NCBI GenBank assembly: GCA_018648585.1
Contig: JABGQW010000016.1
Coordinates: 22,483 to 86,482 of the forward strand
DNA length: 64,000 bases
Source of the DNA: a bacterium
GTDB taxonomy: Bacteria; Patescibacteriota; Gracilibacteria; UBA4473
Direction: 5' to 3'
Of this stretch, positions 10,300 to 18,281 are shown one piece after another. The position numbers and the translations under genes were made by a program. The notes beneath the pieces are model-generated. The model had not been told where the DNA came from. It searched no databases and saw only the letters and a list, made by a program, of their open reading frames with translations. How positions within the stretch are numbered: position 1 is the stretch's first letter; each line of letters opens with the position of its first letter.

Positions 10300-11145
10300 A
10301 TGCGCGCGATGAAAAATGAATTTGACGTTCAGTACCAAAATTTGTTGTCGGAGATTCTCTCGCACGGTTTTGAAGAAAAAAATCTCCGCACCGGACACGT
10401 CTGCAAATCGCTTCCTGGACAGACGATGCGGTTCGATTTGGAAAAAGGATTTCCGCTGCTCGCGCTGCGAAAAATTCCGCTGAAAGTTTTTATCGCGGAA
10501 CAGGCTTGGTTTTTGATGGGAAATAAAAATCTGCGATTTTTGCAGGCGTTCACAAAAATCTGGGACGATTTTGCGGAAGAAAATAATTGCGTCGAATCGG
10601 CGTACGGGTACCGCTGGCGCAAACATTTTGGCCGCGACCAGATCGGCGGTTTGATCAAACTTTTGCAAAAAGATCCGACGAGCCGCCACGGCGTAATTTT
10701 GATGTGGGACCCGAGCGACGACGGGCTCGCCGACGGAATTCAGAAAAAAAACGTGCCGTGTCCGTACACGTTCACCGTTCAAATTATCGGCGGAAAATTG
10801 CACCTGCATTTGGTGATCCGCTCCAATGACATGATGCTCGGGAATCCGCACGATGTTGCAGGATTCGCGCTTTTGGCGCACATTTTGGCGGAAAAATTAA
10901 ATGTCGGCGTCGGAGTTCTCACGGTTTCGATTTCGAACGCGCACATTTACGACATCCATTTTGAGCAGGCAAAAGAAATTATTTCTCGGGGAATCGAGCA
11001 CGCGCCGATCAAATTTCAGTGCCCAAAAAATGCGTTTGTTCGCGCGGAGGAGGGCGACGAAAAACTCGTCGAGGAAATTTTTTCACAACTCCGAGAAAAT
11101 TACGCGCCGCAGGAATCGCTTGGGAAAATGTCGATTGTTTTGTGA
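10300..11145 (+). CDS. thyA: Thymidylate synthase family protein (ThyA type)
   Basis: Would methylate dUMP to dTMP using methylene-tetrahydrofolate. The active-site Cys is in NVPCPYTF (C154), the RSND phosphate-binding block follows, Glu is in AEQAWFLMG, and the His-x-Tyr pair is in AHIYDI. The pyrimidine-selecting Asn (N177 of E. coli, in PFNIA) is Asp here (GNPHDVAG, D185). The same change is known in T4 dCMP hydroxymethylase, so substrate preference is open. Start is at 10300 or 10309; an AGGGG lies 3 bases before the first. The 3' end is duplicated just downstream. dCMP deaminase, a dUTPase-family protein and a DHFR-like protein are encoded 12-14 kb away. Confidence 0.87.
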   Translation: MRAMKNEFDVQYQNLLSEILSHGFEEKNLRTGHVCKSLPGQTMRFDLEKGFPLLALRKIPLKVFIAEQAWFLMGNKNLRFLQAFTKIWDDFAEENNCVESAYGYRWRKHFGRDQIGGLIKLLQKDPTSRHGVILMWDPSDDGLADGIQKKNVPCPYTFTVQIIGGKLHLHLVIRSNDMMLGNPHDVAGFALLAHILAEKLNVGVGVLTVSISNAHIYDIHFEQAKEIISRGIEHAPIKFQCPKNAFVRAEEGDEKLVEEIFSQLRENYAPQESLGKMSIVL

Positions 11146-11352
11146 TGCGAATTTTAACGGTGGAACTTATTCCGCCGATCGAGGAATTCATTCCTCGATT
11201 AAAAAACACCGAGCAGCGTTTGTTCGTGCGGTTTTTTGTAAAAAGTTGCGGGGAAATCAAGTTTTTGGAAAAACTCGTCGAGGAAATTTTTGCCCAACTC
11301 CGAGAAAATTACGCGCCGCAGGAATCGCTTGGGAAGATGTCGATTGTTTTGT
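11059..11352 (+). repeat. Duplicated 3' tail of thyA
   Basis: Bases 11059-11143, the last 85 bp of thyA, recur at 11268-11352 with only three mismatches, offset 209 bp. The second copy again ends in frame with the ThyA C-terminus ESLGKMSIVL. The event is recent and lies just before the cassette island. Confidence 0.92.
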
Positions 11353-11354
11353 AA
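11145..11354 (+). pseudogene. 69-codon ORF ending in the duplicated ThyA tail
   Basis: The ORF begins in the TGATG overlap at the thyA stop (MRILTVELIPPIEE) and ends with 29 residues of the duplicated ThyA C-terminus. The first 40 residues were not recognised. It contains a palindrome GAGGAATTCATTCCTC. Most likely it is a rearrangement remnant rather than a working gene, but it is open and could be translated by coupling. Confidence 0.5.
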
Positions 11355-11638
11355 AAAAGTTTGTATAATATGTGACAAAAAGAGCAAAATATGAAAATAC
11401 TTCGTATAAAAACCAGTTATACGCAATCAATTTTTACATTTTGATTTTGCTCCAGAGACTTTTTCTTTTTTTAGGAATAAGGAAAGAAAGTTTGATTTTC
11501 ATTTTTTAAGAGGGGGGGAAGCGGATATTTTTTACTCCATACTTCCGTAAAAAATGACTTTTAATTTAAAGTGGAAAAATTTAATGAAATTGTTATATTA
11601 TAGATGTAGGAATATTTAATTATTCAAAACCAAAAATT
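11355..11638 (+). promoter_or_regulatory. Junction of backbone and cassette island, with AT-rich leader
   Basis: A TATAAT box lies in the backbone at 11364-11369, just before the recombination point, with no good -35. After the junction come a G7 run (about 11511) and, near 11590, a TATATTAT box 40-50 bp before the methyltransferase start. No gene is seen. Bases 11483-11500 form a 17-bp inverted match with 14048-14064 beyond the two cassette genes. Confidence 0.5.
11410..11424 (+). other. Putative integron recombination site (start of cassette 1)
   Basis: CCAG^TTATACGC has the G^TT cleavage form of an integron core site. Its bases after the cut are the exact complement of the R'' box GCGTATAAC in the attC that ends cassette 1, as expected for a cassette boundary. 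GTATAA/TTATAC around it can form a short hairpin. No full attC lies upstream, so it may be an attI-like or secondary site. Confidence 0.65.
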
Positions 11639-12739
11639 ATGAAATTTATAGATTTATTTGCAGGTATTGGAGGAATAAGACAAGCGTTTGATGCTATTGG
11701 TGGAGAATGTGTTTTTACGAGCGAATGGGATTTGGCTTGTCAAAAAACATATTCTGCAAATTATGGTTGTGATATTGATGAAATTGCAGGAGATATCACA
11801 AAAGTAGATGAAAAAGATATTCCAAAACACGATGTTCTTCTTGCCGGTTTTCCTTGTCAGCCTTTTTCTATTGCGGGAGTTTCAAAAAGAAACTCTTTAG
11901 GCTCTCCTCATGGTTTCTTGTGTGGAATGCAAGGAACTTTATTTTTTGATGTTGCAAGAATTATTGCTCACCATAGACCAAAAGCATTTTTGCTTGAAAA
12001 TGTAAAAAATCTTATAAGCCATGATAAGGGAAATACATTTAAGGTAATTATGAAAACATTACAGGAAGATCTTGGCTATCATGTACAATTTAAAGTTATA
12101 AACGGAAAAGGGTGGGTTCCTCAAAATAGACAAAGGATTTACATTGTAGGATTTAGAGAAAAAAACGACTTTAATTTTGACGATATAGAAACATTTGATG
12201 CAGAAAAAGGTCCAAAATTAAATTCTATATTACACTCAGAAAATGAGGTTATTGAAGAACCCTTTACTGTAAATTCAAAAGATAAAACAAAGCCTAATGA
12301 TAAATATACTTTATCTCCAAAGCTTTGGAAATACTTACAAGGTTATGCTGAAAAACATAGAAAAAAAGGAAATGGTTTTGGTTTTGGATTAAATGATGGA
12401 AATGACACAGCAAGAACTTTATCTGCAAGATATTACAAAGATGGTTCAGAAATACTTATAAAACAAAAAAAAGGAAATCCAAGAAGACTTACCCCTAGAG
12501 AATGTGCAAGGTTAATGGGATTTGATGATAATTTTAAAATTGTTGTTTCTGATACTCAAGCATATAAACAATTTGGTAATTCTGTTGTAGTCCCCGTATT
12601 AAAAGCTGTCGCAAAACATATGGAGTCTTGGATAAAAGATAAAAACAATAAAAAAAGAGTTCCGAAAAAAACAAGAAAAATAATGAGTAAACGTTTTCAG
12701 AGTGTTGAAAATAAAACTCCTTTAGAATTAACTGTATAA
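11639..12739 (+). CDS. DNA cytosine-5 methyltransferase, Dcm/EcoRII type
   Basis: Methylates cytosine in duplex DNA to protect the host from the paired endonuclease. All main motifs are present in order: [13 protein letters not shown] (I), GFPCQPFS with catalytic C73 (IV), ENVKNL (VI), [11 protein letters not shown] (VIII), [14 protein letters not shown] (IX) and [10 protein letters not shown] (X). The target-recognition region with GNGFGFGL and [17 protein letters not shown] strongly resembles Dcm and M.EcoRII, so CCWGG is the likely site. A Lys-rich tail follows motif X. The next gene starts 3 bp after the stop. Codon use is AT-rich, unlike thyA upstream. Confidence 0.95.
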   Translation: MKFIDLFAGIGGIRQAFDAIGGECVFTSEWDLACQKTYSANYGCDIDEIAGDITKVDEKDIPKHDVLLAGFPCQPFSIAGVSKRNSLGSPHGFLCGMQGTLFFDVARIIAHHRPKAFLLENVKNLISHDKGNTFKVIMKTLQEDLGYHVQFKVINGKGWVPQNRQRIYIVGFREKNDFNFDDIETFDAEKGPKLNSILHSENEVIEEPFTVNSKDKTKPNDKYTLSPKLWKYLQGYAEKHRKKGNGFGFGLNDGNDTARTLSARYYKDGSEILIKQKKGNPRRLTPRECARLMGFDDNFKIVVSDTQAYKQFGNSVVVPVLKAVAKHMESWIKDKNNKKRVPKKTRKIMSKRFQSVENKTPLELTV

Positions 12740-12742
12740 ACT

Positions 12743-13987
12743 ATGAAAAAAGGTTTCCTCTCTTCGTATTTTGATGAAATAGCTATAAAAAGGCTGTCTT
12801 CTGTTGAGGTTGATCCAAAAATATCAAATCAACATGAAATAAATGGAGTAAAAGAGTTAATAAAAATGTTTGGAAAAGCTGGGGCAGAAAAAAAGAAAAT
12901 CAAGACAAATTTTCTTTATGTTTCAAATAACGAAGGAGAATATGAAAGTGCAAATGATCTTATAACTTGGTATGACTCAAGATATAATAATCCAAAAAGA
13001 ACAGAGCATAGACTGTATTATCCAAGTAATGATGTTACTAGAAAGTTTTCAGAAAATGATATTTTAGTGATAGCAAAGCAATCAAATGGAGAGGTTTTAT
13101 TTCTTGCGGTAGAAAAAGGTTCTAATTTAGAAAATCAGATACTATGGCTTTTTGATTCTGAAAAAGTTTCAAATCAATTCCAAGTAAAAGATATTGTTCA
13201 TGATGATAAAAAACTAGATTTTGCAACACGCTTTATTCTTGAAGAGATTGGAATACAAATAAAAGATATAAATGAAGATTTCCTAGAAATCATGATAAAT
13301 AAATTTAATGGAAACTTACCAACTACAAAAATATTTTCAGAGTTTGCAAGAAGTACAATAACAGTATCAGAAATTAAAAGTCCTGATGAAGCGATACTAA
13401 AATGGATGGAACAAGAAGAAATTCTATTTAGAACTTTTGAAAGACATTTAATTACAGAAAGATTAAAAAATGATAAAAGTAAAATTTTTGATGAAGATGG
13501 AAATGTTAAAGATGTAGATAGCTTTTTTCAATTCTCTTTATCTTTTCAAAACAGAAGAAAGGCAAGGGTTGGACTAGCATTGGAAAATCATTTAGAGCAA
13601 ATATTTTTATCAAATAATGTAGCCTATTCAAGAGGAGCAAAAACAGAAGGAAATTCTAAACCAGATTTTGTGTTCCCAAGTATCGATTATTATCACAACG
13701 AGAATAGTCAAAATGAACTATTAACAATGTTGGGTTCAAAATCTACTTGCAAAGATAGATGGAGACAAGTTTTAGCAGAAGCAAAGAAAATAGATAAAAA
13801 ACATTTGTTTACATTGGAGCCAAGTATAAGTGAAAATCAAACAAGCGAAATGCAAGAAAGATTATTGCAATTAGTAGTTCCTGAAGGACTTTTTAAGACA
13901 TACAATTCGAATCAACAAGGATGGTTAATGAATCTAAATGACTTTATTTCGCTAACAAAGAAAAGAGAATCAATGGCTATACGATAA
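12743..13987 (+). CDS. Type II restriction endonuclease, EcoRII family
   Basis: Cuts unmethylated CCWGG in the EcoRII family. The C-terminal half (about residues 265-410) matches the EcoRII catalytic domain: RRKARVGLALENHLE, TEGNSKPDFVFPS, STCKDRWRQVLAEAKK and HLFTLEP. The PD of KPDF and the Lys of TCKDRW fit the PD-(D/E)XK-type active site. The N-terminal ~200 residues probably form the effector domain of the type IIE members, but similarity there is weak by eye. The length (414) is close to EcoRII (404). It is coupled to the methyltransferase gene. Identification is strong. Confidence 0.92.
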   Translation: MKKGFLSSYFDEIAIKRLSSVEVDPKISNQHEINGVKELIKMFGKAGAEKKKIKTNFLYVSNNEGEYESANDLITWYDSRYNNPKRTEHRLYYPSNDVTRKFSENDILVIAKQSNGEVLFLAVEKGSNLENQILWLFDSEKVSNQFQVKDIVHDDKKLDFATRFILEEIGIQIKDINEDFLEIMINKFNGNLPTTKIFSEFARSTITVSEIKSPDEAILKWMEQEEILFRTFERHLITERLKNDKSKIFDEDGNVKDVDSFFQFSLSFQNRRKARVGLALENHLEQIFLSNNVAYSRGAKTEGNSKPDFVFPSIDYYHNENSQNELLTMLGSKSTCKDRWRQVLAEAKKIDKKHLFTLEPSISENQTSEMQERLLQLVVPEGLFKTYNSNQQGWLMNLNDFISLTKKRESMAIR

Positions 13988-13998
13988 AACAATAAGGA

Positions 13999-14047
13999 GT
14001 TTCAAAAATTCCAATTCACCCCCGACCCCTCTTGGAATTTTCGAAAC
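13999..14047 (+). repeat. Conserved-loop hairpin element, copy 1
   Basis: A 16-bp stem beginning GTTTC and ending GAAAC (one G-T pair) encloses the 17-nt loop TTCACCCCCGACCCCTC. It starts 12 bp after the endonuclease stop. Two further copies with different stems but the same kind of loop lie at the end of cassette 2. There is no T tract, so it is not a classical terminator. Confidence 0.85.
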
Positions 14048-14179
14048 GAAAATCAAACTTTCTTAAAAAATGAAAAAAAAGAAAAAGTCTCTTACGCAAG
14101 AAGAATAAGGAAAAAATTGACTCACTCCGCTATCGCTCCGTGCCACATTGCATTCTCGTTTCGCTATGCTACACTCGGG

Positions 14180-14294
14180 GCGTATAACACAGTATATCTG
14201 GTTCGCTCGTGCCCTCGCTCGACCCATATTTGCCAAAAAATAATTGATTTTAAAGGAATTTTGGCAAACATCAGATATACTGGAACGTTAGCTG
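14180..14294 (+). other. attC recombination site of cassette 1
   Basis: About 115 bp with integron attC architecture: R'' GCGTATAAC; L''/L' CAGTATATCTG (14190) and CAGATATACTG (14272), a perfect 11-bp inverted repeat; an inner stem TTTGCCAAAA/TTTTGGCAAA; and R' GTTAGCTG cut at 14287/14288. It shares the ACCCATATTTGCC, GGCAAACATC and GGAACGTTAG blocks with the attC at 20234. Confidence 0.85.
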
Positions 14295-14516
14295 AAATAT
14301 TCCTTTTCTTTTCTGGGCTATCGCCCAATTGTTTTAAAAAATTTTCAAATTTCTTTTTCTTTTTTTATAAGGGGAAATATGGTGTTTCCTCCGCTCCGCT
14401 ACGGAAACGATTTATTTGATGAGGGGGGGGGCTGTCTGGCTCTCGCCAGCCAGTTCGGATGTTTTCTCCGCTTCGCTCCGAAAACTTTTTTAGAATTATT
14501 CAATTTACTGTATTTT

Positions 14517-14525
14517 TGGTATAAT
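14517..14525 (+). promoter_or_regulatory. Extended -10 promoter of cassette 2
   Basis: TGGTATAAT is a full extended -10 element 30 bp before the R-M-S start; the -35 is weak. Cassettes usually rely on an integron promoter, so a private promoter would let this one be expressed anywhere. Confidence 0.6.
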
Positions 14526-14554
14526 CCATACAAGTAAGTAACCATGCCCTACAT

Positions 14555-17500
14555 ATGCCTAATAAACAATTTCTACAAAAAATAGGCTTTCTTCCAAAAG
14601 AGGGCACATTGGGTATTTTTCATAAAAATTACTCATCTTATGTCATTCAAGTCAACCTTGAAAATAACACCATAAATTATGGTGGTGATATTGTATTTAA
14701 CAATACAAAAAATACCGTTCAAAATATTACAAAAGCCGAGGATTGGGTAGTACTTGAATGTATAGATAGGCTATTACTGCAAGGCTACATCGCAAAGGAT
14801 ATAGTTTTAGAAAAAATATACCCGACTGGACATGGAACAAGTGGAAGACTGGACATTTTAGTTAAAAAAAATGGCAAAGCATTTTTAATGATTGAATGTA
14901 AAACATGGGGTAAAGAATTTGATAAAGAATTTCAAAAAATCCAAAAAGATGGCGGGCAACTATTTACATACTTTCAGCAGGATCGAGATGCTGAATACTT
15001 AGTTCTTTACACATCTGAACTTGAGAGCGAAATAAAATACAAAAACGAGATTATAAAGATTGAAGAATCGTACCGTGAAACAAGCAATGTCAAAGATCTT
15101 TTCGAGAGGTGGAGTAAATTCACAAAACAAAACGGTATTTTTGACGATTGGGTTAATCCTTATGAATTTAAAAGTAAGGCATTAACTCTTTCTCAACTCA
15201 AACCAATTACACAAAAGGATAGTAGCTTTATTTTTAATAGATTTTTGGAAATTTTGAGACACAATGTAGTTTCAGACAAACCAAATGCCTTCAATAAAAT
15301 TTTTACGCTATTCCTTTGTAAAATTATTGATGAAAACAGAAAGCCAGAAGACGAACTTGAATTTCAATGGATTGAAGGAGTAGACGATGATGTTACTTTT
15401 CAAAAAAGACTTACCGATCTCTACAAGAAGGGTATGTTGGAGCTTCTTTCAAAAGAAGTCACAGATTTGAGTGATGATGAATTTAACCGCAAATTTGGAG
15501 GGATAGATGAGACGGTAAGGAATGAGATTTTGAAAGAATTTACCGCTATTCGTTTACAAAAGAACAACGAATTTGCAATCAAGGAAGTTTTTGACAAAGA
15601 AACCTTTACCGAAAACGCAAAAGTTCTCAAAGAGGTTGTAGAGCTTTTACAGGAATTTAAAATTCGTTATACAGAAAAACAACAATATTTGAGTGATTTT
15701 TTTGAATTGCTACTAACTACTGGGTTAAAGCAGGAATCTGGACAATTTTTCACGCCAGTTCCTATCGCTAGATTTATTTGTCGCAGCATTCCCCTCAACA
15801 AGATTGTGAAAGACAAGTTAAAAATTGGAAATGCGAATGATTTAGTTCCAACAATAATTGATTATGCTGCTGGAAGTGGCCATTTCTTGACAGAATCAAT
15901 GGATGAAGTACAAAAAATTATTGACCAAATAGATGAAGAAAAATTATTACCACAAGTAAAAAGAAAGATTAAGGGTTGGAAGGAAGACCAGTTCGATTGG
16001 GCTTATGATTATGTTTATGGAATAGAAAAAGATTATCGCTTGGTAAAAACGGCAAAAGTTGGTTGCTATCTTCATGGTGACGGACTGGCTAAAGTAATAC
16101 ATGGCGATGGCCTGGGTAGTTTTGAATTTTCAAAAGAATATAAAGATAAGCTAAAAATTTGCGACAAAGACTTCTCTCAAGATAACAAACAATTTGATTT
16201 AGTAATTTCAAATCCGCCATATTCTGTTTCAGCTTTTAAAGCCAATCTTAAAAAAGAGTTTGCTGAGCAAGATTTTGAACTTTATAAGCGCCTTACAGAT
16301 CAAAGCTCCGAGATAGAGTCATTGTTCATTGAACGAACAAAGCAACTTCTCAAGGATGGTGGAATTGCGGCAATTATTTTGCCCGCAAGCATTCTAACTA
16401 ACGGCGGAATTTATACTCCAACAAGGGAAATTATCCTTAAATTTTTTGAAATTGTTGCTATTACTGAGCTTGGATCAAATACTTTTATGGCAACAGGGAC
16501 AAATACTGTCGTGCTATTTTTGCGCAAAAAAAATAACTATGAGTGGCAAAATATCAACACTGCTGTTGAGAGATTTTTTTCAAACTTAAAAGACGTAACT
16601 GTAAATGGAATTGAAAATATTTTCTCAAAATACGTTGCGCATGTCTGGGAAGGAATTACCTTTGAAGATTACAAAACTTTATGCGAAACAAATCCAAATA
16701 AACCAATTAAAGACCATGAAATTTTTGTTGAGTACTCCAAAAAACTAAAATTCAAAGACGAAAAAAGTCTTTTTAATCAAATTATAAACATAGAAAAAGA
16801 TAAAATTCTCTATTTCATTCTGGCATATTCACAAAAAACTGTATTAGTAAAGTCAGATAGTAAAAAAACAGAAAAGGCTTTTTTAGGCTATGAATTTAGT
16901 AATCGTAGAGGCAATGAGGGAATTCACTCCGTAAAAAAAGGAAAGAGCATTGATGAATGTACAAAGCTTTTTGACCCAAGTACACAAGAAAACCCCCAAA
17001 AAGCCAGTACTTATATTCTTCAAGCTTTTAGTGGAGAATTTGAAACAGATATTGATGACTCGCTAAATAAACATATTTCACGAATCAAGCTACTTGACGC
17101 CCTTACTTTTGATCGAGCAGATTTTGATAAATCTATTTCTTTGAGTCTAAAAAAAAAGATTAAATTTGAAAGTAAATGGGAGCTAGTTAAGCTAGGAACC
17201 ATTGCATCATTTAATCCTTCAAAAAGTGCTGTTAGCAAACTATCAGAAAATTTAACTGTCTCTTTTATTGAAATGGCATCTGTAAGTAATAATGGGTACA
17301 TAGTAAAGAAAGTAGATAAAAAATTAAAAGAAGTTAGAAGAGGAAGTTATAAATTTTTTAAAGATGATGATATTTTGATAGCAAAAATTACTCCGTGTAT
17401 GGAGAATGGTAAGTGTGCAATTGCATCAAATTTGACAAATGAAATCGGTTTTGGAAGTTCTGAATTCCATGTAATAACCCCAAATAAAACAATTCTTCCA

Positions 17501-18277
17501 AAGTATTTATTTGCAATGCTGAATCGTGACCTAATACGTAGAGCTGCAGAAACAAACATGACAGGATCTAGTGGCCACAGGAGAGTTCCTGAATCTTTTT
17601 ATAGTGAACTTAGATTACCTCGACCACCAAAAGACATCCAAAGCAAAATTGTGAAAGAAATTGAAACTTTAGAGGTGGAACAAAATAAAGGAGACATAAA
17701 AATACAAGATTTAAAAGGTAAAATCGAAGATTTATTTAAAAACATCTCTTTAAAGGCAAATACTACTTACAGACTAAGTGATAATGGCATTTTTGATATT
17801 TCTATCGGAAAAAGAGTCTTAAATAGTGAATTATCATCCCAAGGAAAAATACCTGTTTATAGTGCAAATGTTTTTACGCCTTTTGGGTTTGTAGAAAAAT
17901 TACTTATTCAAGATTTTACCATTCCCTCAGTTTTATGGGGCATAGATGGAGACTGGATGGTTAATTTTATGCCCGAAGACAAGGTATTTTATCCAACAGA
18001 TCATTGCGGAGTATTAAGAATTAAAGATGACAGCAAAGTAAATGCAAAATATTTAGCATACGTATTGCAAAAAGAAGGCGAGGATCTGAAATTTTCAAGA
18101 GCAAAACGTGCTTCTATTGATAGAATTCAGGGAATTAAAATTCAAGCACCTGCCATTGAGGAACAGCAAAAAGCCATTTCTGAAATAGAAAAAATAGAAA
18201 CTGAAATCGCGAAGCTAGAAAGTAGGTTATCAGAAATTCCAAAACAAAAAGAAGCAATTCTGAATAAGTATTTATAG
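14555..18277 (+). CDS. Single-chain restriction-modification-specificity enzyme (type IIG/IIB, AloI-like plan)
   Basis: Combines nuclease, methylase and specificity modules. Residues 60-200 form an HsdR-N-like PD-(D/E)XK nuclease: RLDILVKK with D100, then MIECKTWG with E114 and K116. Residues ~390-650 are an N6-adenine methylase with ESGQFFTP, DYAAGSGHFL (motif I) and NPPY (motif IV). From ~870 to the end come two HsdS-type target-recognition domains, each followed by helical spacers (LPRPPKDIQSKI; APAIEEQQKAI). Two recognition domains predict a split recognition sequence. The total length, 1240, is typical of R-M-S single-chain enzymes such as AloI. The specificity itself cannot be read. The next gene starts 4 bp after the stop. 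Confidence 0.88.
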   Translation: MPNKQFLQKIGFLPKEGTLGIFHKNYSSYVIQVNLENNTINYGGDIVFNNTKNTVQNITKAEDWVVLECIDRLLLQGYIAKDIVLEKIYPTGHGTSGRLDILVKKNGKAFLMIECKTWGKEFDKEFQKIQKDGGQLFTYFQQDRDAEYLVLYTSELESEIKYKNEIIKIEESYRETSNVKDLFERWSKFTKQNGIFDDWVNPYEFKSKALTLSQLKPITQKDSSFIFNRFLEILRHNVVSDKPNAFNKIFTLFLCKIIDENRKPEDELEFQWIEGVDDDVTFQKRLTDLYKKGMLELLSKEVTDLSDDEFNRKFGGIDETVRNEILKEFTAIRLQKNNEFAIKEVFDKETFTENAKVLKEVVELLQEFKIRYTEKQQYLSDFFELLLTTGLKQESGQFFTPVPIARFICRSIPLNKIVKDKLKIGNANDLVPTIIDYAAGSGHFLTESMDEVQKIIDQIDEEKLLPQVKRKIKGWKEDQFDWAYDYVYGIEKDYRLVKTAKVGCYLHGDGLAKVIHGDGLGSFEFSKEYKDKLKICDKDFSQDNKQFDLVISNPPYSVSAFKANLKKEFAEQDFELYKRLTDQSSEIESLFIERTKQLLKDGGIAAIILPASILTNGGIYTPTREIILKFFEIVAITELGSNTFMATGTNTVVLFLRKKNNYEWQNINTAVERFFSNLKDVTVNGIENIFSKYVAHVWEGITFEDYKTLCETNPNKPIKDHEIFVEYSKKLKFKDEKSLFNQIINIEKDKILYFILAYSQKTVLVKSDSKKTEKAFLGYEFSNRRGNEGIHSVKKGKSIDECTKLFDPSTQENPQKASTYILQAFSGEFETDIDDSLNKHISRIKLLDALTFDRADFDKSISLSLKKKIKFESKWELVKLGTIASFNPSKSAVSKLSENLTVSFIEMASVSNNGYIVKKVDKKLKEVRRGSYKFFKDDDILIAKITPCMENGKCAIASNLTNEIGFGSSEFHVITPNKTILPKYLFAMLNRDLIRRAAETNMTGSSGHRRVPESFYSELRLPRPPKDIQSKIVKEIETLEVEQNKGDIKIQDLKGKIEDLFKNISLKANTTYRLSDNGIFDISIGKRVLNSELSSQGKIPVYSANVFTPFGFVEKLLIQDFTIPSVLWGIDGDWMVNFMPEDKVFYPTDHCGVLRIKDDSKVNAKYLAYVLQKEGEDLKFSRAKRASIDRIQGIKIQAPAIEEQQKAISEIEKIETEIAKLESRLSEIPKQKEAILNKYL

Positions 18278-18281
18278 CCCC

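Larger units (their letters stand above)
11417..14287 (+). mobile_element. Integron gene cassette 1 (EcoRII-like R-M system)
   Basis: Runs from the TT of G^TTATACGC to the G of G^TTAGCTG. It contains a cytosine methyltransferase, its endonuclease, a hairpin and an attC site. The start (TTATACGC) and attC R'' (GCGTATAAC) are complementary, as required when a cassette circularises. Base composition is clearly more AT-rich than the flanks. At 2.9 kb and two genes it is large for a cassette. No integrase gene lies in the window. Confidence 0.8.
13988..14554 (+). other. Inter-cassette region: hairpin, attC, start of cassette 2, promoter
   Basis: No gene is supported; the 100-codon ORF here is laid across the attC palindrome. 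The stretch holds a conserved-loop hairpin at 13999, the attC at 14180-14294, several CGCTTCGCTC-like C/T-rich motifs, a G9 run near 14424, a small CTGGCT/AGCCAG hairpin, and an extended -10 promoter at 14517. Confidence 0.7.

Noticed and set aside
11483-14064. 17-bp inverted repeats around the EcoRII-like genes as IS ends
   Set aside because: There is no transposase and the pairs do not match the boundaries; attC ends explain the limits better.
14117-14419. 100-codon ORF between the cassettes
   Set aside because: It runs across the attC palindrome and C/T-rich motifs; the protein is low-quality and overlaps recombination sites.
14555-18277. Separate HsdR, HsdM and HsdS genes
   Set aside because: The frame is open throughout with no internal stops, so it is one fused protein.
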